Of a DNA stretch of 64,000 nt, positions 11,617 to 21,240 are shown piece by piece. The notes below the pieces were generated by a model, which was not told the DNA's origin, did not search any database, and saw only the letters and a list, made by a program, of their open reading frames with translations. Position 1 is the stretch's first letter; the number at the start of each line of letters is the position of its first letter. The translations under genes and the position numbers were made by a program. Origin of the DNA: Vitellaria paradoxa (taxonomy: Eukaryota; Streptophyta; Magnoliopsida; Ericales; Sapotaceae); contig CM034241.1 in assembly GCA_019916065.1 (NCBI GenBank), positions 124,001-188,000 on the forward strand, written 5' to 3'.

Positions 11617-12461
11617 TGTTTTTATCAAAGTTGCAGGTGACACCCGTTTCAATTACACCTAAATCTTCTTTCACGCCGAAAGAGATCATCAAACAAAATA
11701 ATAATAATAAATAAATAAATAAAATAATTTTATATAATAATAATCATCAAATTTTATTCCAACAATCTGTTAACTGTAGGGCACTCATTACCTATTAAAC
11801 TTATATGTGCATTCAATTAAACCTGTAATGATTACATCATTGATTTGATAATAACTACTATGTATATATGGGTATGTGCATTGGTGTAGTTCAAATTGAA
11901 ACAATCAACTTATTATTCTAGCAAACGTCACATCCAAGTATTAATTAAAAAAATTGATTAACTATTTATGTTCAGGAGGATTGATTTATTATGAGCATAT
12001 ATATATAACATATATATATTAACAGATGAATATTTTTAAGACTTTCTGTAAGTCTTTCACAGCAATCAACACAGGGCAATTCAATCAATCGATTAACATT
12101 CACACACATATATATATAATACAGAATTTCGTCCTTTACCTTGGCCAGCAGTGGAAGAAGCAGTTTGGCAGTTCTAGAAAAAAAAAAAAAAAAAATGCCA
12201 TGCAGCTGCCCAAAATAAATTTAGGATTTAATAATTTTTTTTATAAAACACATACTACAGTATATATATATATATAATAGCAGAATTTTAACTTTAACAA
12301 ACTTAATAAATTTTCCTACTCCTCATAAGTTTAGGAAAATTACACCATTTCCCTAAAATTTTAAATTTTTTTAAATATACCCATAAATAACCTTTTTAAA
12401 TACACTTCAAAATTAAATAGTAAAATTATAAATTATTAAATTTAAATAACAAATTACAATC

Positions 12462-12504
<43 letters not shown>

Positions 12505-12520
12505 AAATCAGATCATTACA
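11617..12520 (-). repeat. 5' LTR of Tekay-like element
   Basis: This is a direct copy of 5538-6465 with scattered substitutions and different (AT)n lengths. Read on the minus strand it starts TGTAATGATCTG at 12520. It is the outer edge of the element, and unrelated DNA follows at 12521. Confidence 0.8.
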
Positions 12521-13081
12521 CATTTTCACTTTCTCTCACTTGATTAATTCTTTTCTCTCTCTCTCTTTTTTTAACACTCAGAACTCTCGAATCAGATTGC
12601 ACTGCACTTCAACTTAAAAAAAAAAACATTTCTTTGCCAACCGTTTATCTCAAAAATAAAACCATAAAATAAGTCCAAGTTTTGAACTATTAACAAGGAA
12701 GTAGTGAAATAGAAGAATGCTACCAGTGGCAACCATTGCATTAGAAGAAATTTTCCAATTTTGACAAAAGTAAATCTTATATAAATGGTTAGCATTCTTT
12801 GATCAACAATAAAATTTTAACTAAATTTTTTTTTTTACAGCGTTTGTTATGAAATTCTAGCTTCGGCAAATTTGTAATATTCATATTTTTTTAAAGGTAC
12901 TTTACTCGTAATAAATCCTGCAAGATTATAAAGGCTTGTCTGGGACGGATATTGCAGTTTGGCGCCTTCACACGCGAGGACAATGCAATTGCAAAGTAAT
13001 TAACAAAAGATAACTCTTAACACAAAATATTATTACTAGTCAAACCTTACAATTTCATTGTTCATTACTTCAATAAGAGTA
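12521..13081. other. Intergenic spacer
   Basis: AT-rich DNA between two retrotransposons. I see no coding region or repeat here apart from short pyrimidine and A runs. Confidence 0.6.
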
Positions 13082-13086
13082 TTTTA

Positions 13087-13466
13087 TGTTGTGTTGGCTC
13101 CCCAAATCCCACATCAGGAGAGGGAACAAAAAATGGGAGGCTTGGCTCCTATAAAAAGGGCATTCCCTTATAGTTGTTAAATGTACCAAGGATACAACTA
13201 AAAACCTGTGTTACCAAAATGTGTGTGTAATTGGGTTTTTGGGTTGTGTGAGTGGGAGAGGGTTTTATAATTTTATCCTTGCAAAAATTGTAATAATTTA
13301 ATATTGAGTTGAGTTTATTATCCTTGTTTGGGGTTGTGGATGTAGGTCTATTGAGGGACTGAACCACGTTAAAAATTCTTGTGTTGAGTACTCTAAATTT
13401 TTTTTCTTTTCCTTATTTGTGTGTGCACTTTTGTTGCAAACTTTACATGTGCTTATGGGCCCAACA
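13087..13466 (+). repeat. 5' LTR of copia element
   Basis: Matches 15064-15444 with a modest number of substitutions. It contains CCTATAAAAAGGGC at about 13150, a likely TATA box, and ends GGGCCCAACA. Confidence 0.9.
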
Positions 13467-13468
13467 AG

Positions 13469-13480
13469 TGGTATTAGAGC
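13469..13480 (+). other. Primer binding site, tRNA-Met type
   Basis: TGGTATTAGAGC starts two bases after the LTR. It differs at one base from TGGTATCAGAGC, the complement of the 3' end of initiator tRNA-Met used by most copia elements. Confidence 0.85.
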
Positions 13481-13745
13481 TGAAAAGTTCCAACTTGGGA
13501 GAAGGAAAAGAAAAAAGGAACAGTGGGTGTCACATCAGTAGTAAAGTTTGGAAGAGGTTAGTCTTGCTTAATTTTTGACGTTCTGGTTCTGTTTTTGAGG
13601 TTAGTTTTCTCAAATTAGGCTTCAATTATGGTATTTACTGCATTGTTGGCTATTGCTACTGGTGTATATTAGGCTTCAATTGCTAGTTGTTGGTTGCTTT
13701 GGTGTATATTGTTAAAGTGTTTAATTGGAAAGGTTATTAAACACC

Positions 13746-15025
13746 ATGTCTACACTAAAGTTTGAAGTCCCTTTATTCGATGGAAAGAGTAATTTTACAT
13801 TGTGGCAGAGTACAATTCAAGACTACCTAGTGCAACAGAGTCTTGATATTGCATTAGAAGGTACAAAATCAAATGAGACGAAGGATAATGATTGAAAAAC
13901 TACTCAAAAGAAGGCTGTCAGTAATTTGGTTGGCACTTGCACCACAGATTAAATACACGATATTGAATGAGACGTCATCGAAAGTGTTATGGGACAAGTT
14001 GGAGAGCGTATTCGCTTTAAAGTCCATGGCAAGCCATCTTTGCATGAAATTGGATTTGTACTCATTGAGAATGGATGAAGGAGGTAATATTCATGACCAC
14101 ATCAATATTTTTAATCAGTTGGCATGTCAGTTGTTGAACACAGAGGAGAAGGTTGAAGACGAAGAACAGGCATTGCTCTTGTTGGCTTCATTACCCAAGT
14201 CATACAAACCTCTGGTTCAGTCGATATTAATTGGAAAGAAAACTCTAACACTGAATGAAGTGATTACGGTTTTGAAGGAGAATGACAAGATAATGAGAAA
14301 TGGAGGCAATCCTGGATAAAGTCAATTACTTGCTTTAGAGAGTTCTGAGCGAGGGAGTAGTCAGAAGAAGAAAGTTGACCATCGTGATAAATCGAAATCT
14401 CAACAGAGAGATATGAGCAATGTTGAGTGCTATTATTGTGGAGCGAATGGTCATATACAGAAAAGTTATCCAAAGTTCAAGGAAGACTTGAAGGGTTTGA
14501 AACAACTACAAGAGAATATGAAGGTTAGTGATTCCTCCGTCAATGTGGTTAACGAATCTAGTGATTTCTTGTTGCATACTATGGATGATGGTTCTGCTGA
14601 AAATTATTCTGGTTGGGTGTTGGATTCTGCTTCTGACTTTCATATATGCAGAGATCGAGCTATGTTTGACACTTTGCACACTGATGGAGATTTTGGTTAC
14701 ATTAATGTGGCTAATAAATTGAAGCAGAAGATTGAAGGTGTTGGAAAAGTCTACCTAAAACTCCACAATGGTGTTGTCAAAAATATTCCCAATGTGAAAT
14801 ATGTATCTACTGTTGGAGCGAATATAATTCCTTTGGGTGATATGGCTTCACATGGATACAAGTAAATGGGTATTAGGAATTAGTGCAACGTATACAGAGA
14901 TGGCAGCTTGATAATGCAAGGGAGGAAGAAGGGAAAGAATATTTATTATTTGGATGATCATTCCCTGAAGAGTCAGAAAGCAAAGAAGATTCAGAAGACC
15001 GAGAAAAGAGTGCATTTTTCTGACA
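13746..15025 (+). pseudogene. Copia gag-protease remnant
   Basis: An ATG at 13746 opens a frame with FDGKSNFTLWQ, the start of the UBN2-type gag of copia elements, but it stops near 13895. Gag continues in another frame from 13873 to 14319 (LWDKLE, KLDLYSLRM, LLLASLPKSY). The zinc knuckle at about 14428 reads CYYCGANGHIQKS, with Ser where the last Cys of CX2CX4HX4C should be. The protease motif WVLDSAS follows near 14615. The pre-integrase start (GRKKGKNIYYL) is at 14922, then pol ends. At least one frameshift and two stops are present. Confidence 0.8.
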
Positions 15026-15047
15026 CTGTTAAAGTATATGGGAATTT

Positions 15048-15061
15048 GGGGAGAGAGAGGA
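15048..15061 (+). other. Polypurine tract of copia element
   Basis: GGGGAGAGAGAGGA lies two bases before the TGTTG start of the 3' LTR, as expected for the plus-strand primer. Confidence 0.8.
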
Positions 15062-15063
15062 TT

Positions 15064-15444
15064 TGTTGTGTTGGCTCCCCAAATCCCACATCGGGAGAGA
15101 GAACAAAAAATGGGAGGCTTGGCTCCTATAAAAAGAGCCTTCTCCCATAGTTGTTAAATGTATCAAAGACACAACTAAAAACCTGTGTTACCAAAGTGTG
15201 AGTGTAATTGGGTTTTTGGGTTGTGTGAGTGGGAGAGGATTTTTACAATTTTATCTGTGCAAAAATTGTAATGATTTAATATTGAGTTGAGTATATTATC
15301 CATTTTTGGGATCATGGATATACGTCTATTAAAGGACTGAACCACATTAAAAATTCTTGTGTTGAGTGCTCTAAATTTTTTTTCTTTTCCTTATTTATGT
15401 GTGCACTTCCGTTGCTGGCTTTACATGTGCTTGTGGGCCCAACA
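15064..15444 (+). repeat. 3' LTR of copia element
   Basis: Direct copy of 13087-13466, ending CCCAACA and followed by the target duplication TTTTA at 15445-15449. Differences from the 5' LTR show that the insertion is not recent. Confidence 0.9.
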
Positions 15445-15449
15445 TTTTA

Positions 15450-18400
15450 TGCATTGCCAGCTCCATCATTTTCGCGTTCATAAGTTCTAACTAGAAAATA
15501 AGGGAATTTTCTACAAAAAAACTAATAAAAAAATTTGCGGGGGTGTAATAAATATTCCAGGAGACTTCCGTAAGCAAGGCTTTCTCGTCTTTCACTAAAT
15601 TCTATTCCCTTGCTAGATTGTTAATCACTCCTACCCACTTCTAATAAGTTTAAACTACAACTAGAGGGATGATATACGTCAATTGTTTATGTTCTCATCA
15701 TTTCTTAAGCACTTTTAAATGGATCAGAGGGTAGCTGGAAACGACTCCATTATTGTTGTTGTTTGTTTGTTTCAAGTGGCCGTAATTATTTTTCACCTTC
15801 TTAAAATTTCACCTATTTTCAGTTAAAATTTAATCTAATCTTTTACTTTTTTAAGTATACTATTACCATTTGGTTTCAAAAATAAAATCCAAAAATTTAA
15901 TTTAATCTTTTACTCTTTTACTTTTTAAAGTATATTATCAGATAACCAAACAAAGCACAACTATCCTTATCTTACAAGGGAATGATCTTCTACGTAATTT
16001 TTTATTTGATAACCAAATTAAACAAGATAAAATTTTCTCCTTCTTCTGGTATGAGGAAGCCCGCAACCTCTACCTTAGGGGTGAGCACTGGGTGAAAACT
16101 CGCTCTATGGCCTTAACCGGCCAAGAACCACAGAGAGTAAACCAGCCTAGGCAAGTCCTGGCTGATCGACTCGGCCGAGAAGACTGTTAGACAGCTCCCC
16201 ACAATAAAGGAATGACCGCCCCTCCTTTTTAGAGTATATTTAGATGGGTATACAGAATAAGGGTGAATTACGTATGAACAGCCCAATCACTTGTTTGGCT
16301 GTATTTTTGAATAGTAAAACATTATATTCATTTTACAATTTTTCTCCCTACGGAGAATAGCCTGTGGAGAATAAGCCAATGGTTAAGCAGAGTGAGCCTT
16401 AATAGAATATTTATAAAATTAGTTTTATAAAATGCAATATTCACCATTATGTTAAAGAATTTATATAATAAAATAAAATAGTTTTTAAAAATATTCCTTT
16501 CACAAATTAAGACTCAAAAGCTGAAATTGTGTTTTATTCTTCAACGAATAGCTAAGATTTTTCACAAAATTTTTATTTCTTTGTCTCATATTACCAAAAC
16601 ACTAGAATTTCATTTTTTCTTCTGTCCATAAAAATACTAAATTGTGGTATATGATTTTAATAAATGTAAAAAACTCATTAGTTCTGAAAAGCTATCCACT
16701 TTCTTGAGTTTCAAAAAAGAATTCACTTGCTCATGAGTTTCAAAAAAATGACTCATTTACTTAAAAATTTAATATTATTGTTAAATTTATATATTTCAAT
16801 TACATTAGTAATTAAATTAAAAATACAGATAAAAATAGAGTTGAATTAAAAAACACAAATAAAAAACTTGAATAATAATAAAGTTATTTCTCATATAATA
16901 ACGACTCTTAGTATTTTTAAAATTTAAAAATACAAAAAAATAGTGAATATTAAATAGGCTCGGGAATAGTTATTTTTTTAAATTTTAATTTTAAATTTAA
17001 TTAGTCACATTCATTATATTTGTTTTATTTTATAAAGCATATATGATTAATGATAGTAATATTTTTTATTTGAGTTATTTTTATAAAACTAATTAAAAAT
17101 TTATTATCAAATCCAATGTGGAACTCTTTATATTCATCCTTCTATTTTTTTATTTTTACAAATATTTGAATAAAATTTGTCTTGTGGATGTGATTTTTTT
17201 AAATTTTAATTTTAAATTTAAATTAGTAAGGTTGATTATATTTATATAATAAAACACAACATATTTTAAAAATATCCCCTTCATAAACTAAAATTCAAAG
17301 GCAGAAATTGAGTTTTATTTTTTGACAAATAGTTGGAATTTTTTACAAGCTAAAACTTTGTCTCAAACTCCCGCTCAATTTTTGGGTTCTTTACATTCCG
17401 ATAGACTATTGAGTTAAACTTAATAATAATATCTGAAGAGTTGACAAAGGTAAAAATTTTGCTTCTTGATGTTATATATGTGTGCATATTTAATTTTAGT
17501 TGAAAAGTGCCGTAGATTTGGATTATTCGCTAGTTTTAAATATTAAACGAAACACTTTGTTAATTTTTGTTGTATTCTATCAAAATAATTTATTTTATTT
17601 AAGTATTTATTCCAAACTTTAATTGAATTTTTTTATAAACAATATATTATTACATTTATTTATTTTATAAAATCTAATTACTATTAAAACAATAATTTAT
17701 TACGAAAATGAGTTATTTTATTCTATTAATATCATTTTTAATAAAAATTTTATTAAATTAAAATTATATTTTAGTAAACAATAATTTATTGTTAAATTAT
17801 GTTCTTTATTAATATAATTTATTAAAACTAATTATTATCAAAATAAATACCACTTTATTATTAAAATATATTTTTTAAAGTAATCTACTAAAATTAAATA
17901 CATGTTTTCTTTTTTTATAAGACTAGTATTGATATTTACTTATATTTTCATTCCATTATACTTTTTATTCTACCCTACTAAACATATATCATTTCCACTC
18001 ACATACTCATTGTCTATATCAGTCATGATTATTCTTGTCCTTACACTTACTCTATTTTCACTCTCAAACCCGCTTCACACTTGCCTAATTCTTACTTTCA
18101 ACTGACATAACATTAAGTTTACTTAAAATTCTACTTCAAGACTCTATTTATTTATTTATTTTTTATAATGATTGTAAGCCTAACTTTATATTTAGTTATA
18201 ATGTACCTTTTAATTTATTAGTTAAATGTCAAGTGTTTTTATGAGAGGTTCAGCTATCCTATATTTTATGGATAAAAAGTCAATTGATTGAAGGCATGGC
18301 CAATTGCAATTAAATAAAAATTTAAATCCTTAGTTGATAAAAAAAAAAAACTATGAAATTAGATTTTAAGTCCAATTCAAGGTGGTAAAGTAAATTTTGT

Positions 18401-19581
18401 TCATTAAAGGGTATTAAAATAGAATGATTATTCTTATTTATTTGTTTTGTTGTACTTAATACTAAAATAGAATAACTATTTTAAATTAAAATTAAAATGA
18501 AAAAGAATATTAAAGATAAAGTAGGAATAGAAGTGGAGGTAGTGGTGGAGAAAGTGAAAGTGGAGATAATAAAAAGTGGTGATGGCATTAGGGGTGGTGA
18601 TAAGTGGGTGGTTATTTCTATAAAATAAGATAAGTTTTAAAAATATTTGAAATTAAGATGAGAATTGAAATAACTAAAAAAAAAATGAGGTTGAAGGTAA
18701 GGAAAGTGTAGAATTAAAATAATTAAATATATATATAATTTAAATTTGGAGCTTTTTTTTATTGGATGGGTTAAAGGATATTATTTTTATAAATTAAGAT
18801 TAGTTTCAAAACTATTTAAAAGTAAGATGAACATTAAAGTTAAGAAAAAAAAATAATTTAAAATAATTAAATATATATCTATATATTTTTTTAATTTGGG
18901 TCTTTCTTATTGGGCGGGAGCTTAGACTATTATCTAAATTACTTAATACGTGAACTGGTCTTGATAGTCGTGGAAATTGGTGGGTGGCTGGAAGTGCATC
19001 GTGATGGTGACGGTGGTGGTGGCCAGGTTTATTTTCATATTTTTTCTCTTCTTATTTTTATTTTTCTCATTCTCTCTTGTATTTTAGATTATTTTTAATA
19101 ATTAATTATTTTTTTGAGAGAGAAAATAATCATCCTCACATTTTGGTATAATAAGTGTTTCATCAGAATGAGTATTTTCACTTTCGGAAACATATCAAAT
19201 GAATGGAAGAAAATGAAAGAGTATTCTTACTTCCGGTTCCAACTCATTCTCTATCTCCTTGGAACATGATTGATGGACTATTTGGGGACTTATGCCAAAC
19301 GGCCATGGAAAGATTGGAATATTAAATAAATTATGGTATCAGATAAAAAAAAAAAGGAAAAGAAAGAAAAAAAAAAACATTAAATAGCCAAATTGTAACA
19401 TTAAAATCATACTTCGTATAATCAAATTTCATCGAGTACTTTTATATGAAAAAAAGCGAAATCTTTAATTGTGAGTGCGTTGATGGACCTCAGTTGTGGA
19501 AGAAGGCTCAGCACAGATCTTTCATCTGAAACCCAACCTCCAACTGATCTCTCATTTGAAACCTAAACCACCACATCGGGG
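15450..19581. other. AT-rich intergenic DNA with diverged repeats
   Basis: I see no gene here. A diverged direct repeat links about 16470-16600 with 17240-17380 (shared TTTATATAATAAAA, then AAATTGTGTTTTATT-like, then TTTGTCTCA). A diverged tandem duplication links about 18610-18770 with 18775-18910. Short GC-richer patches at 16080-16200 and 18540-18610 show no recognisable protein. A frame at 17902-18105 encodes a hydrophobic peptide of low complexity and is unlikely to be a gene. Confidence 0.6.
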
Positions 19582-19816
19582 TCCATGCTGCCGGGGATGG
19601 GGTGAGGCACATCTGGGAGTTAGAGAGGTGCTCCCACTGGTTGCGGACGTTGTCGTTCTGGAAACTGAAGGAAATGCCAGTCAAGGAGTCTGACGGTGGC
19701 TTGCACAGGTCTCCTACAGTGCATAAAGCAGCCGCAGCGGTGCGCACCTCAAGATACCAGAGGGAGGGGTGGTCGATTAGGAGGTTTTGGATGCGAATTA
19801 TGTTGTAGGGCTTCTC
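19582..19816 (-). pseudogene. Callose synthase N-terminal pseudogene fragment
   Basis: Minus-strand translation from 19816 gives KPYNIIRIQNLLIDHPSL, then LEVRTAAAALCTVGDL, then FQNDNVRNQWEHL and NSQMCLTP. These match, in order, the conserved N-terminal region of plant callose synthases (glucan synthase-like, the CalS11/CalS12 type), which make beta-1,3-glucan at the plasma membrane. Blocks are missing, namely the DLLDWL segment between the second and third stretches and about six codons after EHL. An upstream stop lies near 19830. Membrane and catalytic regions are absent, so this is a short fossil and not a gene. Confidence 0.75.
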
Positions 19817-20204
19817 CGATGGGTCGGGCTAGACTCCTGGTGACGTGGGAGACTGGTTTGATCCGTAATGTGTACATATAGGCGCTGTATATATATATAT
19901 ATATATATGTATATTATATAATAGAAAGAGAAGGAAGTAAAAGAAGGTTTTTTTTTTTGGTAATTAATTAATTAATTAATCTAGAAGTAAATTTATCTTT
20001 ACAATAAAATTTAACGGAGTTAGGGTCTAAACTATTGGAAGAGGTTAGAGGTTAGTAATTTTTCAAAATAAAAAAGATAAATGTAAATTTAACGTAAGGG
20101 ATCTGTGTGTAATTATTTAAATGTTTAAGAGTTTGTGTGTAATTTATCCAAAATTAAAACAAAAGGAAACAAAACGCATTAAAGTGACATTAACATATAC
20201 GGGT
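19817..20204. other. Intergenic spacer
   Basis: Contains an (AT)n tract near 19888-19906 and a (TTAA)n tract near 19960-19980. No gene is seen. Confidence 0.5.
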
Positions 20205-20637
20205 GTGTTTAAAGTGATAAAAGGGATAAAATATTAAAACGTATGTTTTAGAAATGAACAGTAGAATTCTTATTTTGACGAATTGAATTTTTGTTTGGAC
20301 GGATTTAAAATTTTGTGTCAATGACTTTTTTGCAGACTAAATCGAACTCGAAATAGTTTTTACAATTCATTTAGACAGAAGTTGGTTATACGAATCCGTC
20401 AGAACAATTTCTATGACCTCAGAAAAATTAGTCACAGTAAGTGTTGTTCAATAGTTTAGGAGTCTGTAGTGAGAATGACAAAAAAAATTTTATTATTTAG
20501 TTAACCGAATTTCAATTATGGACTTGTGTTTTAGGAGGTATTAAATTTTTTTAAATTTTAAAAAAATAAAAATAAAATATAATAAATATTTTCAAATATT
20601 TCCACAAAATTTTGATGCAACCAAACGGCCCTAAATA
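20205..20637 (+). repeat. Interspersed repeat, copy 1 (MITE-like)
   Basis: Matches 34530-34960 over about 430 bp on the same strand. Shared blocks include TTTGGACGGATT, TTAACCGAATTT and AAAATTTGATGCAAC, and both copies end in CCCTAAATAT. One end reads as the complement of GGGCCGTTTGG, a common edge of plant MITEs, but clear terminal inverted repeats were not confirmed. It has no coding capacity. It ends about 100 bp upstream of the transcribed region of the thioesterase gene. Confidence 0.6.
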
Positions 20638-20864
20638 TACACACAAAGGGGAGCCGTGTGAGTGGCCCATACTGAAGGCCTTTTCTCCCGACAGCAGAGC
20701 GTATGACGTGTCCATGAAGCTGGACAAAACTTTCAAAGGATGAGAGAGCTTAGGGGAAAAAGTAATACTGCAAAAGAGCCTCTGTGTCGGGTCAAGAAGA
20801 GAGAGAAACTGAGACCTCCCGTTCCCCTTGGAGTCTCCGATATCGCAGCTTCTCATAAGTCCAG

Positions 20865-21172
20865 GTGTATGTGTCTCTTTCTCTGCTCATCTCTACAATA
20901 CCCGATCCCCAGTTCTTCAATCCCTTCTCTCCTTTCCTCTGCTCGGATCTTTTCATAGGTCGGCTTATGTATAAATTAATGGGTCTGATTCTGTTCAATG
21001 GGTTTACCAATTATTGTGATTTTGTTTTCTAATCAGAATGTTCTGCTTCTGGTTCTGGGTTTTTAACGGATGTTCTGAGCATAATGTTAACCAAATTAAG
21101 CATGAGTTTTTTATTTGAATAGCTGGGTGTTGATTTGTGTATGTATGTGTATATATTTTGCATTCAATGCAG
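20865..21172 (+). other. Candidate 5'-UTR intron of thioesterase gene
   Basis: A donor at CCAG/GTGTAT and an acceptor at CAATGCAG/GAACTCC enclose a T-rich stretch about 70 bp upstream of the start codon. Leader introns are common in plant genes. Only the splice-site sequences support this. Confidence 0.4.
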
Positions 21173-21240
21173 GAACTCCTGTCAATCACTGGGATTAAAT
21201 CATCCAGTTTTGTTGAAGTTCTGTTTTTTGGGGGGTTAAT

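Larger units (their letters stand above)
5538..12520 (-). mobile_element. Tekay-like chromovirus (Ty3/gypsy), degraded
   Basis: On the minus strand the order is LTR (12520 to 11617), gag, protease, RT, RNase H, integrase, chromodomain-like tail, polypurine tract, LTR (6465 to 5538). The two LTRs are direct copies beginning TGTAATGATC. The gene order and the chromodomain place it among chromoviruses, and the LTR start and tail resemble Tekay/Del. Every domain carries stops or frameshifts. No tRNA-Met primer site was found next to the 5' LTR, and the gag start lies oddly close to LTR-like sequence, so an internal 5' deletion is likely. The flanking 5-mers do not match as a target duplication. 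Confidence 0.85.
13087..15444 (+). mobile_element. Ty1/copia element with most of pol deleted
   Basis: LTRs of 380 and 381 bp begin TGTTGTGTTGG and end CCCAACA. A 5-bp target duplication TTTTA flanks it at 13082-13086 and 15445-15449. A tRNA-Met-like primer site follows the 5' LTR and a purine tract precedes the 3' LTR. The interior of about 1.6 kb holds gag, a zinc knuckle, the protease start and the pre-integrase start, then jumps to a short tail. Integrase, RT and RNase H are missing, so the element is non-autonomous. Confidence 0.9.

Noticed and set aside
17902..18105. Hydrophobic 67-codon frame as a membrane protein gene
   Set aside because: Low-complexity AT-rich DNA in a gene-free stretch, with no conserved motif or splice context.
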